NCBI GenBank assembly: GCA_016214845.1
Contig: JACRMS010000010.1
Span: 1 to 50,926, forward strand
DNA from: Nitrospirota bacterium
Lineage (GTDB): Bacteria; Nitrospirota; Thermodesulfovibrionia; UBA6902
Direction of reading: 5' to 3'
DNA: 50,926 nt
The position numbers were made by a program, and so were the translations under genes. Below the pieces are notes generated by a model. The model was not told the DNA's origin, made no database searches, and worked only from the letters and a program-made list of their open reading frames with translations. Numbering within the stretch: position 1 is the first letter of the stretch; the number at the start of each line of letters is the position of its first letter. This document shows, piece by piece, positions 43,461 to 50,926 of this stretch.

Positions 43461-43661
43461 ATGATTAAGTGCCATTTATCAAGAATAATGGGCGAGAGAA
43501 AACTGAAGATCGCTGACGTTGCCCGGGACATCGACGTTCATAGAAATACCATTACCCTTCTCTATTACGAAAAGGCTCAGAGGATAGACTTTGAAGTTCT
43601 CGATAAGCTCTGTAAGTATTTTAATTGTAAGGTTGAGGATATTCTGGAATATAGAGAATAA
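43461..43661 (+). CDS. Cro/CI-type helix-turn-helix regulator
   Basis: A 66-residue single-domain repressor of the short XRE group (YozG-like): HLSRIMGERKLKIADVARDI, VHRNTITLLYYEKAQRIDFE and VLDKLCKYFNCKVEDILEY. It is divergent from the 101-residue gene, with a 172-base AT-rich space between them in which GTTCTGAA occurs twice (about 43369 and 43445). Confidence 0.9.
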   Translation: MIKCHLSRIMGERKLKIADVARDIDVHRNTITLLYYEKAQRIDFEVLDKLCKYFNCKVEDILEYRE

Positions 43662-43737
43662 TGTTCAGAAGTTAATACCCCAGTTCATGTTTTTTAGTAA
43701 CACGCATGTAAACATCGAGAGTACATTTGGTAGTTTT

Positions 43738-44583
43738 TTATATCGATATCCCCAACTTACTGAGTAACGCATTCACCCGCTCGTAAGCATCTCTCTGTAT
43801 GCGCTCCTGTTCATCGGGCCCGACTACTTCTTCAAAGTCTGCAACTGACTTCGGGCCGAAGGCTTTCTCTGAAGAGAACTTCCCAGCGATCTTCTGCAAG
43901 CCTTCCATAACGAGTCCATGATTCAGGTGTGGTTTAAATTCATCTACCAGCGCATCTATCCCGCCCGGATAATTCAGCAGGCAATAGTAAATGTCCCAGG
44001 CATCCTTTTCTTTCATGCGGGTTTCCATGGCCATCCCCTTCATCACAAAGAATGGCACAATAGAAGCAACGCGAACAGTAACTGAATCATGTGCTCCATT
44101 AGGAAGCGTCCCTTCGATCCTGATCTCTTTTGACATCTCAAAGGCGAGATCGCATCCTCTTACTTTACGAGCCTGTACTCCCTGTATTTTCTGGTGACGA
44201 TGACCTTTTGAAGTCCCCTCATATTCACCAGCCAAGAGGTCGATTTGTACCTTGACCTGCTGGTCTCCCACTTTCACATCTCTAAAAAAGATAAATGGCT
44301 GCTCTCCCTGCTGATATCCTCTACTCATAAGAAGATCCTGAATTTTCTTGTATCCGGCTTCCTGAATCTTCTGATGGTTTAGGGCGATGTCTACATCCAT
44401 GCTGCCAACATGTGGGCCGCTGAAATGGGGTAACAATACTTCAGGAATCCAGCCGCCGATGAGGACGATATCATCTTTATATTCACCCAGTAGATGAACC
44501 AGCTCTATGAGCACAGAGCGTGCAGCCTCTACCCCTTCGGCCGTATAATCTCTTCGAGTTACCATATTTAATTCTAATGTCAA
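43738..44583 (-). CDS. Nucleotidyltransferase-fold toxin, AbiEii-like
   Basis: A 281-residue nucleotidyltransferase: VLIGGWIPEVLL followed by GSMDVDIAL gives the GG...DxD metal-binding signature, with a further acidic residue in VQIDLLAGEY. It lies 31 bases after an AbiEi-like gene, the order of type IV toxin-antitoxin (AbiE) systems, in which the transferase blocks growth by nucleotide addition to RNA. Likely translated from the same message as its antitoxin. Confidence 0.78.
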   Translation of the reverse strand: MTLELNMVTRRDYTAEGVEAARSVLIELVHLLGEYKDDIVLIGGWIPEVLLPHFSGPHVGSMDVDIALNHQKIQEAGYKKIQDLLMSRGYQQGEQPFIFFRDVKVGDQQVKVQIDLLAGEYEGTSKGHRHQKIQGVQARKVRGCDLAFEMSKEIRIEGTLPNGAHDSVTVRVASIVPFFVMKGMAMETRMKEKDAWDIYYCLLNYPGGIDALVDEFKPHLNHGLVMEGLQKIAGKFSSEKAFGPKSVADFEEVVGPDEQERIQRDAYERVNALLSKLGISI

Positions 44584-44614
44584 CTAACGTTCATACATTG
44601 AACACAACTTACGA

Positions 44615-45676
44615 TCATTTGTTCATAGCTGTCCATTTTGTTTTTATTACATCTCTCAGCAAGACTTCCGCAGCTTCCTCGCCTCTGCCTTTATACCCTT
44701 TCAGGTCAAGATATGTCTGCAAAGGCGACACGATCCTGATATCTTCAATTATCTGATTCCCGTAAAAAACCCCTTCGTCATAAGGACCGAGGATAGTTAT
44801 ATTAGCCCCGCTCTCTACCTTTTTCAAATTCAGTAATGATGCCACATCCTCTCTGTCATTGTATACGTAAGCCATTGCACGTGAGTAGCGCACCGCAGGG
44901 GCATAGCGTGCTGCGCCGGAGAAACCTGTCAGCGCATACGCAACACCTTTCTCCTGGCAGATCTTTGAAATATCGGATTCTATTTCAGGAATGCTTTTCA
45001 GTGAATAATAATTGCACACTTCATTCTTCCGGTATGTATATACATTCGCCCATTCTTCAAGTAGCTTCCACGGGGCAGTCAGTGAGAATCCATCCTGCTT
45101 CGTGATCCACTCACGATCAAGAAGGAGTTTCTTCACGTTAGCGACCTGTCCTAAACTAACCATTGCTTCATCGGCGAGGTCCTGCGTCTTCCATACCCTT
45201 CCGGGATTGTTTAATAAGACCCGCAGCACGCGGGAAGACTTTGGAGAAAAGAGTGATACGAGGTCTCTTTTCGTCCGGAAGGGATTCGTCTTTCCTGTCT
45301 GCTCAATGTATACCTGTCCGAACGACATGAAACAGTTGCCGGCAAAGTCCAGATAACCAACACCATCTTTCATGCAGATCTCAGCTGACTGTGGAGATAT
45401 GAAGGGAGCCATGAAAATAAAGTACGCATCCGGGAAGGTATCACGGTAGCGAATTAACTGATTGACTGCATTGCGAGCCATGCGCGGTTGTCCGTTACTC
45501 TTCACTTCAATGATGAGCACCTGCTTCTTGTCATCAAGAGTTAGAGTAACCAGAAGGTCCACGCCGTCTTTCTCGCGCTCAATAGATTCAATCTTCAAAA
45601 AAGGTATCCTATCAAGGATACTTTTTATGGTATCTTGTGCTTTAATTTCTATGTCCGGCAGTTCTGTTTTCATCAT
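44615..45676 (-). CDS. AbiEi-like antitoxin / regulator with N-terminal nuclease-like fold
   Basis: A 353-residue protein. Residues about 30-130 have a PD-(D/E)xK-like pattern (GVDLLVTLTLDDKKQVLIIEVKSNGQ), then a winged helix (SSRVLRVLLNNPGRVWKTQDLADEAMVSLGQVANVKKLL) and an AbiEi C-terminal region (YALTGFSGAARYAPAVRY; VSPLQTYLDLKGYKGRGEEAAEVLL). Antitoxins of this type repress their own operon; two matching palindromes flank the promoter. Whether the nuclease-like part still cuts is unknown. Confidence 0.75.
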   Translation of the reverse strand: MMKTELPDIEIKAQDTIKSILDRIPFLKIESIEREKDGVDLLVTLTLDDKKQVLIIEVKSNGQPRMARNAVNQLIRYRDTFPDAYFIFMAPFISPQSAEICMKDGVGYLDFAGNCFMSFGQVYIEQTGKTNPFRTKRDLVSLFSPKSSRVLRVLLNNPGRVWKTQDLADEAMVSLGQVANVKKLLLDREWITKQDGFSLTAPWKLLEEWANVYTYRKNEVCNYYSLKSIPEIESDISKICQEKGVAYALTGFSGAARYAPAVRYSRAMAYVYNDREDVASLLNLKKVESGANITILGPYDEGVFYGNQIIEDIRIVSPLQTYLDLKGYKGRGEEAAEVLLRDVIKTKWTAMNK

Positions 45677-45684
45677 TTAAGCCT

Positions 45685-45704
45685 TTTTCAGCAATTGCTG
45701 AAAA
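45685..45704 (-). promoter_or_regulatory. Operator 1: 20-bp perfect palindrome at the toxin-antitoxin start site
   Basis: TTTTCAGCAATTGCTGAAAA lies just downstream of the -10 box and 9 bases before the antitoxin ATG. It matches operator 2 at 45763-45780. Confidence 0.75.
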
Positions 45705-45707
45705 CTA

Positions 45708-45736
45708 TTATTACACTGAAAAACGATGTTTGTCAA
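45708..45736 (-). promoter_or_regulatory. Promoter of the AbiE-like operon
   Basis: Perfect TTGACA (45736-45731) and TAATAA (45713-45708) separated by 17 bp on the minus strand. The two palindromes flank it, a good layout for repression by the AbiEi-like product. Confidence 0.7.
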
Positions 45737-45762
45737 GGAGATGTTTTCACTGTTTGCGGCAT

Positions 45763-45780
45763 TTTCAGCGTATGCTGAAA
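45763..45780 (-). promoter_or_regulatory. Operator 2: palindrome upstream of the toxin-antitoxin promoter
   Basis: TTTCAGCGTATGCTGAAA repeats the arms of operator 1 with a different centre. Centre-to-centre distance is 77 bp, so a looped or cooperative complex is possible. Confidence 0.7.
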
Positions 45781-45932
45781 GTTTTAATTATAATGAAAAT
45801 AATAATTAACTATTCAAAAAATAGAATTTTTAACTACAGTAGGTTGCGTTATGTGACTTTTTTTTGGGTGAGGGAACGTAAGAAAATTAATACATACGGT
45901 GCTCCGAGATCGTATAGTCACCGAAATTGTAT

Positions 45933-47417
45933 TCAATGGCTCTTTTGCGACAGACTCCTGATTCCTTCCAAAAGCACCCTCGTTGCAATACAGTCATCCT
46001 CATTATATTCGAGTATACGTTGGTGGATGGCCTGGTCTCCCGACTCAATCCAGCGGTGATACCATTCAATTGATGCTGCACCCGACGGATCAGGGTCACG
46101 CCATTTGAATCCGAGATAGTATGCCAGGGTCTTGATGGAATGATCATTTGTCGGCCATTCAGTGCATGGTTTTATTACGTGGTTATAGAGATCAACTGCT
46201 GTTTCAGGTGAAAACAGTTCATGCAACTGTTCTTCGGTCATAACATGAGGATAACGTTCCCGCAATTTACGCCACACTGTTCTTTCATAGGGCGAATAAT
46301 AATAAATGGCGCAGGGCCTTGATGATTGAATATATTCCCATGCCTGAGCAAATGCCTGCTCTTCATCTTCCGGGGTTGGAGAATCAGTAAAGAACGAGAC
46401 GTATCGTTCTGAACTGCCCCGTCGTTCAATAAAGCCATGGAGGTAACAGATGTCCCTCATTGGGTCAGTTTCAATATCGAAGAACAATTCAGTTTCAGCA
46501 TTCGGCAAAGTGAACTCTTTCTTGATATATGATCTACCGTCAGGTTGGATTAACAGCTTTGCCCGCGCCTGGAACTTCAGCAGGGAATCCGGTCCGATTC
46601 CCGGGAATAGAGTTTTTTTACCTTTGATAAGTCCGGAAATATCTGCGTTAGCCAGATCAGAAACCGTCCTGATGCTTGCAATCATAACATCCCTTTTTCC
46701 CCTCCCCAGTTCCGGAATCAGCGTCAAATCCTCGGATTCTTTCACTTCCTTCTTGCAAAGCGTTCTCCAACAGCATAACTTGCAGTTGGCTGCTAAAGCC
46801 GGGAGAGTCTTTATTGATTTCAGGCTTATGGCCCTTGCTTCCCCCATACAGGTTTCATAAAGGTCCCATAAGCTCTCCCTGTTTCTGACTCCCTGAGGAT
46901 CGTTAAGATCATATGCAACCTCTTCACCGTGAATGTCCCATACAAAAGGACACCGTCCTCCTGAACCCCCAAGCCTCTCCAGGATATCTGTATATAATGC
47001 CAATTGTACTGCATAATGCTTCTTCGGTTTTCCCTCAGACTCTTCGCTTGCCCCCTCTTCACCAGCGCCGCTCTTTATGTCACCCGCTATGTAAAATTTG
47101 CCGTGGCGTCTTAAAATATCCGGCTCACCGACCAAATCACCAGCAGTTATTCGCCCGCTGTAAATCAAGTTATCACCCCGCTCCATCGCCTCCCGGGTCA
47201 TGCGTTCTTTTTCTTCTCCTTTGAATTTGCTGAGGTCAGTAAAGGCTGTTTCCAGTCCTTCGATTACTTCTTTCTCAAAGGCACTACCTTTATCCCAGAG
47301 AAGTTGAACAAACGGGCTTACCGGATCACGGTCCTTATAATTACCAAAAAGATCCAGTGTGACCCTGTGAGGGCATTGGACGAGGTTGTATAACATTGAA
47401 GCGGTTATTTTGTTCAT
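45933..47417 (-). CDS. TM0106-type RecB-like nuclease with RNase H-like domain
   Basis: A 494-residue protein. The N-terminal half is a Cas4/RecB-type PD-(D/E)xK nuclease (GEPDILRRHGKFYIAGDIKSG ... YAVQLALYTDIL) with cysteines placed for an iron-sulfur cluster (C15 in LVQCPHR; C-x2-C and C in NCKLCCWRTLCKK). The C-terminal half is a DEDD exonuclease-like RNase_H_2 domain (ELFFDIETDPM ... YNEDDCIATRVLLEG). Such proteins accompany mobile and defence loci; the substrate is unknown. Confidence 0.85.
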   Translation of the reverse strand: MNKITASMLYNLVQCPHRVTLDLFGNYKDRDPVSPFVQLLWDKGSAFEKEVIEGLETAFTDLSKFKGEEKERMTREAMERGDNLIYSGRITAGDLVGEPDILRRHGKFYIAGDIKSGAGEEGASEESEGKPKKHYAVQLALYTDILERLGGSGGRCPFVWDIHGEEVAYDLNDPQGVRNRESLWDLYETCMGEARAISLKSIKTLPALAANCKLCCWRTLCKKEVKESEDLTLIPELGRGKRDVMIASIRTVSDLANADISGLIKGKKTLFPGIGPDSLLKFQARAKLLIQPDGRSYIKKEFTLPNAETELFFDIETDPMRDICYLHGFIERRGSSERYVSFFTDSPTPEDEEQAFAQAWEYIQSSRPCAIYYYSPYERTVWRKLRERYPHVMTEEQLHELFSPETAVDLYNHVIKPCTEWPTNDHSIKTLAYYLGFKWRDPDPSGAASIEWYHRWIESGDQAIHQRILEYNEDDCIATRVLLEGIRSLSQKSH

Positions 47418-47461
47418 ATTGAATTATTCGGTTTGAACAATGGGGGTGTCAAGTTAAAACA

Positions 47462-47519
47462 AGTGGTGTCGGGGCTACATTTTAGAGAAGTTTCTGAAGA
47501 ATGTAGACCTGACACCACT
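47462..47519. repeat. REP-like hairpin (AGTGGTGTC...GACACCACT)
   Basis: Arms 47462-47481 and 47500-47519 pair over 18 of 20 positions (AGTGGTGTCGGGGCTACATT against its near-complement). No transposase is nearby. It may be a short non-autonomous element of the kind mobilised by REP-associated transposases. Confidence 0.7.
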
Positions 47520-47608
47520 CATTCCTTATTGCCGTCGTCTCGGGAATCAGGATTAGGATTCTCGACTTCTCCATATCTCTTTCAGCGATTTCATTTTAAG
47601 TGCATCTG

Positions 47609-48472
47609 TCAACTAAATACTCCATATTCTCGACCACCCTGCATTTCATAAAAAGTTTTTTGTGTTAATGAAATCTTTTTCCATCCTCTTATTTCTCTCT
47701 TGCTCCCAAGCTTCAATGAAAATGAACCATCTGTCTGCCGAGTAAATAACAGTGTTTTATTGCTATAGCTTAACGGCCCTTCTATCCCTGGCCTTGGAAG
47801 ATTAAGTTTATCCATAAAGTTATTCCCAAAGCGCACACCACAATCAACAGACTTATTCTCATAATTTATTCGTACTCTACCCAGTGAAGTATTTGGCAAA
47901 ACTTTACCAACAGCAAAACCGAAAAATACACGTGTTCCTCTCTGCATGTCTATCTGGTTACCTGGCAACCCTTTCCCCCTATTTTTGACAACATATTTGA
48001 TATCAACCCAAAGGTTTAAGGCTGTGGCTAGTGCAACCGCTTTGGCAATCGGAACCTCTGACGCTCTTTGCTTGAGGCGTTTTACATGAAGGCTGTCATC
48101 TTCTGACGTAATTTGCTTTGGTTTAGGTCTTTTCTTTTCATAGCGATGGATCATTGCCTGATCTAATACAGTTGACATATCAAAAATGGAGTCAACTCGC
48201 TGAATTTCCTTAAAAAAAGAATGGAAGTACTTCCTGAAAGATAGAGGAGGCTGCTTTTTCCACATCATGGCCAACGAGTTTTCATATCCCATTGATAGCC
48301 CGCTCACGGTTAGATTAGCAGAACCTACAACCACTCCGAACGGCCCCTTATCATAATCGGAATTAGCGTCGAGAATTAATGTCTTTGCATGAAAACAAGT
48401 GATGGGACTAAAATTTCGCTCCATAACTTTTTCGAAGTAAGGAACACGTACCTCGGAATTTCTTAAAGACAT
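47609..48472 (-). CDS. Phospholipase D-like nuclease, 5'-truncated
   Basis: A 287-residue remnant with one HKD motif (CFHAKTLILDANSDYD then VVVGSANLTVSGLSMGYENS) and an unrecognised C-terminal region. PLD-like nucleases normally have about 100 residues before this motif. The frame stays open upstream to 48544 without a start, and the overlapping frame reads LISHKAGLPDFLSEIMDKQK up to an A7 run (near 48505-48511), as if a single-base shift separated the halves. No ribosome binding site fits the ATG at 48472. Probably a decayed or shifted gene at the island edge. Confidence 0.6.
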   Translation of the reverse strand: MSLRNSEVRVPYFEKVMERNFSPITCFHAKTLILDANSDYDKGPFGVVVGSANLTVSGLSMGYENSLAMMWKKQPPLSFRKYFHSFFKEIQRVDSIFDMSTVLDQAMIHRYEKKRPKPKQITSEDDSLHVKRLKQRASEVPIAKAVALATALNLWVDIKYVVKNRGKGLPGNQIDMQRGTRVFFGFAVGKVLPNTSLGRVRINYENKSVDCGVRFGNNFMDKLNLPRPGIEGPLSYSNKTLLFTRQTDGSFSLKLGSKREIRGWKKISLTQKTFYEMQGGREYGVFS

Positions 48473-48740
48473 TAATCCTATACCCGACAGCGCCTGTTTT
48501 TTTGCTTGTCCATAATTTCGGATAAAAAATCCGGCAAGCCAGCTTTATGACTGATTAGAGGACAGGTGGTATTTTACAATTATTATAATAGCAGAAGTGT
48601 CCCAGTGGAGGGATGTATTATCCCATGCGAATAGTTTATAATGAATCACACCGCCTTAGTTGTGAAACTTCCTGTTGTAGTTTCCCTGATAATTAACAAG
48701 GCAGCAGAGGATTGTCCGACAGCGGAATAAATTTAAGATT

Positions 48741-48845
48741 AACCACAGAGGACACTGAAAATAGAATAATTTTTCTATCCACAGATGTCGCAGATTGACA
48801 CAGATTAAATAAAAACATTTATAAAAAATCTGTGTAATCTGCGGA
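48741..48845. repeat. Dispersed inverted repeat (CCACAGATG / AATCTGCGG family) before typA
   Basis: CCACAGAGGACACTGAAAAT and ATCCACAGATGTCGCAGATT face AATCTGTGTAATCTGCGGAC. With this copy the family marks the return from island to core DNA. The rest of 48545-48879 holds nothing recognisable. Confidence 0.7.
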
Positions 48846-48879
48846 CAAGCTTTTCTCTGAGGTAAAAGAAAGAGGATTT

Positions 48880-50688
48880 ATGAAAAGAGAAGATATAAGG
48901 AACATCGCTATTATCGCCCATGTCGACCACGGCAAGACAACCCTTGTGGACTGCATGCTGAAGCAGGCGGGAATTTACCGCGCCAATGAAAGGGTGCAGG
49001 AAAGGGTCATGGACAGTAATGACCTTGAGAGGGAAAAAGGCATCACCATAATGGCGAAGAACACGGCCGTTGAATACAAGGGCGTGAAAATAAATATCCT
49101 GGATACGCCGGGGCACGCGGATTTCGGCGGCGAGGTGGAGAGGATAATGAAGATGGTTGACGGGGTGCTGCTTCTGGTTGACTCATCTGAAGGCCCTTTG
49201 CCCCAGACAAGATTCGTTCTCAGAAAGGCGCTTGAGCTAAACCTGCCGCCTATCCTTGTGATAAACAAGATAGACAGGCCGGATGCAAGGATACAGGAAG
49301 TGCTGAATGAAGTGTATGACCTGTTCATTGACCTTGACGCAACTGAGGAGCAGCTTGATTTTCCCATTATCTATACAAACGCGAAGGTGGGAATCGCCAA
49401 GCTTGATATGAATGACGCGTCAGAGGACTTAATGCCGCTGTTTGACATTATTCTGAGAACAGTCACTGCGCCTGAGTGCGACAGCAGCGGCGTTCTTCAA
49501 TACCTTGTCACAAACATTGACTACAACGATTATGTGGGCAGGCTTGCCATCGGCAGGATCTTTTCAGGGACCGTAAGGGTCGGAGATACGGTGGCCATGA
49601 TAAACGCAAGCGGAGAGGCGCTGAAGAGAAAGATCTCAACCATTTATACCTTCCAGGGACTGGAGCGGATCGACGTAAAGGAAGTGGCTGCCGGCGATAT
49701 TGTTGCGCTTGCGGGGATTGAAGGGATAAATATAGGCGACACGATCACTGACGTGGAGAACCCGAAACCCCTGCCGAGGATAAAGGTTGACGAGCCGACA
49801 ATTTCAATTGTCTTTTCCATTAACAACTCGCCTTTTGCGGGCAAAGAAGGCAAATACGTGACCTCAAGAAATCTCAGGGAAAGGCTCGAAAAGGAACTCC
49901 TCTACAATGTCTCCATCAGGGTTGATTTTGACGGCGCGTCCGATTCATTCAATGTAATGGGGCGCGGCGAATTGCAGCTTGCGATCCTCATTGAGATGAT
50001 GAGGCGCGAGGGATACGAGCTTTCCATTTCAATGCCTGAGACAATAACAAAGAAGATCAACGATGTTGTGCACGAGCCGATGGAGCAGCTCGTGATAGAC
50101 GTGCCGGAGGATTTTGTCGGCGTGGTGACACAGCAGGTCGGGATGAGAAAGGGCCGGATGCAGAAGATGCAGAACAACGGAAACGGCAGGGTGAGGCTTG
50201 AATTCAGGATCCCGTCAAGGGGACTGATCGGCTTCAGGTCGCAGTTCCTCACTGACACAAGAGGCACAGGGCTTCTCAATCATTTATTTGATGGATACGA
50301 GCCATGGCACGGCCATATATCAAAACGGCAGACAGGCGTGCTTGTCTCCGACAGGCCCGGCAAATCAAACACGTACGCATTATTTCATCTTCAGCCGAGG
50401 GGGACTTTGTTAATAAAAGAAGGGACCCCTGTTTACGAAGGGATGATCATCGGCGAAAATTCGAGGGAGAGCGATCTGGACGTCAATGTCACAAAGGAGA
50501 AAAAGCAAACCAATATGCGCGCATCAGGTACGGACGAAGCGCTGCTTCTGATACCTCCAAAAATATTAAACCTCGAACAGGCGATAGAGTTCATCAAGGA
50601 AGACGAGCTTGTCGAAATAACTCCTCAGTCAATCAGGCTCCGTAAGAGAGTGCTTGAGGCGAACAAAAGGCCGAGGACTAAAGGGTAG
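48880..50688 (+). CDS. typA: Ribosome-associated GTPase TypA/BipA
   Basis: A 602-residue translational GTPase of the EF-G group. G motifs: [15 protein letters not shown] (G1), the switch region ending [29 protein letters not shown] (G3), NKIDRPDAR (G4). Domains II, III and V follow, and the BipA-specific C-terminal part has [22 protein letters not shown]. It acts in 50S assembly and stress adaptation. RBS AGAGG precedes the ATG, and a terminator follows the stop after about 20 bases. Confidence 0.97.
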   Translation: MKREDIRNIAIIAHVDHGKTTLVDCMLKQAGIYRANERVQERVMDSNDLEREKGITIMAKNTAVEYKGVKINILDTPGHADFGGEVERIMKMVDGVLLLVDSSEGPLPQTRFVLRKALELNLPPILVINKIDRPDARIQEVLNEVYDLFIDLDATEEQLDFPIIYTNAKVGIAKLDMNDASEDLMPLFDIILRTVTAPECDSSGVLQYLVTNIDYNDYVGRLAIGRIFSGTVRVGDTVAMINASGEALKRKISTIYTFQGLERIDVKEVAAGDIVALAGIEGINIGDTITDVENPKPLPRIKVDEPTISIVFSINNSPFAGKEGKYVTSRNLRERLEKELLYNVSIRVDFDGASDSFNVMGRGELQLAILIEMMRREGYELSISMPETITKKINDVVHEPMEQLVIDVPEDFVGVVTQQVGMRKGRMQKMQNNGNGRVRLEFRIPSRGLIGFRSQFLTDTRGTGLLNHLFDGYEPWHGHISKRQTGVLVSDRPGKSNTYALFHLQPRGTLLIKEGTPVYEGMIIGENSRESDLDVNVTKEKKQTNMRASGTDEALLLIPPKILNLEQAIEFIKEDELVEITPQSIRLRKRVLEANKRPRTKG

Positions 50689-50707
50689 AACTTTTCTATT
50701 GTAAAAA

Positions 50708-50742
50708 AAAGCCCGCCTTCTAAAGCAGAAGGCGGGCTTTTC
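50708..50742. terminator. Bidirectional intrinsic terminator
   Basis: AAAGCCCGCCTTCT (50708-50721) pairs perfectly with AGAAGGCGGGCTTT (50727-50740) around a 5-nt loop. A-rich and T-rich flanks allow it to serve both typA and the convergent gene. Confidence 0.92.
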
Positions 50743-50752
50743 AATAACTTTC

Positions 50753-50926
50753 CTACTGCCAGCGTTGTTCTGCCGTCAGATTGGATGACAGGGCTTTCTT
50801 AACGCCTGCTTTCAGTTCCTCTATCTCTTTATTCTGCTTTTCAATGGTCTTCTGCTGTTCCTTGACAGCCTCGATAAGAAGAGGGATCATCTCGGTATAG
50901 ACAACACTCTTTTCTCCAGATGCACC
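50753..50926 (-). CDS. C-terminus of an S74 peptidase-domain (intramolecular chaperone) protein, partial
   Basis: The last 57 residues of a protein entering from the right edge. YTEMIPLLIEAVKEQQKTIE followed by a coiled coil is the end of the S74 (endosialidase-type) chaperone domain, which trimerises and cleaves itself off tail spikes and large fibrous proteins. It is likely a surface or fibre protein; the main part is outside the window. Confidence 0.75.
   Translation of the reverse strand, partial: GASGEKSVVYTEMIPLLIEAVKEQQKTIEKQNKEIEELKAGVKKALSSNLTAEQRWQ

Overview
The window looks like chromosomal DNA of an uncultured Gram-negative, probably anaerobic or microaerophilic bacterium. Outer-membrane parts are present (type IV pilus secretin, TolC-like protein, lipoproteins), as are a superoxide reductase and small-type SRP RNA. 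Gene style and the many dispersed intergenic repeats recall Nitrospirota or deep deltaproteobacterial lineages; that placement is inference.

Region 1 (1-8072): the start of tuf with four tRNAs ahead of it in the order Thr(TGT)-Tyr(GTA)-Gly(TCC)-Thr(GGT), as in the E. coli tufB operon. Then housekeeping genes: a flippase-like membrane protein, creatininase-like amidohydrolase, RNase Z-like hydrolase, HDAC-like deacetylase, pyruvate kinase and L-aspartate oxidase. Region 2 (8152-14481): hybrid histidine kinase, superoxide reductase, an ftsE-ftsX-envC operon and tRNA-Val. Region 3 (14556-22164): a small ORF, pilMNOPQ, and two Ig-like lipoproteins separated by a hairpin-rich spacer. Region 4 (22244-25135): aroC and a fused aroK-aroB. 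Region 5 (25137-31750): a heavy-metal RND efflux operon (YtkA-like protein, cusC, cusB, a four-helix-bundle gene, cusA). Region 6 (31857-35120): recR, ybaB, dnaX, SRP RNA and tRNA-Ser, a classic conserved block; dnaX carries an A9 slippage site that would give a gamma-length product.

Region 7 (about 35121-48545) is a mobile island beside tRNA-Ser. It has a tyrosine integrase and excisionase, a single-chain type IIB topoisomerase resembling topoisomerase VIII, a ribbon-helix-helix protein, an HD-domain protein, an iteron-like array of about 43-bp repeats, an AbiE-type toxin-antitoxin pair with paired palindromic operators, a RecB-like nuclease and a 5'-truncated phospholipase-D-like nuclease. 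It reads as an integrated plasmid. At its centre is a 728-nt non-coding segment whose ends can pair as a 15-bp stem. It contains a 34-nt hairpin with every structural feature of group II intron domain V, placed before rather than after the rest of the structured RNA: a candidate circularly permuted group II intron. Region 8 (48880-50926): typA/bipA, a bidirectional terminator and the C-terminus of an S74-peptidase-domain protein.

Across the window, several families of short inverted or word-like repeats fill gaps between genes. They also sit in frame inside conserved proteins (aroC three times, cusA twice, cusB, cusC, dnaX, envC), and in two cases appear to supply the signal-peptide core.
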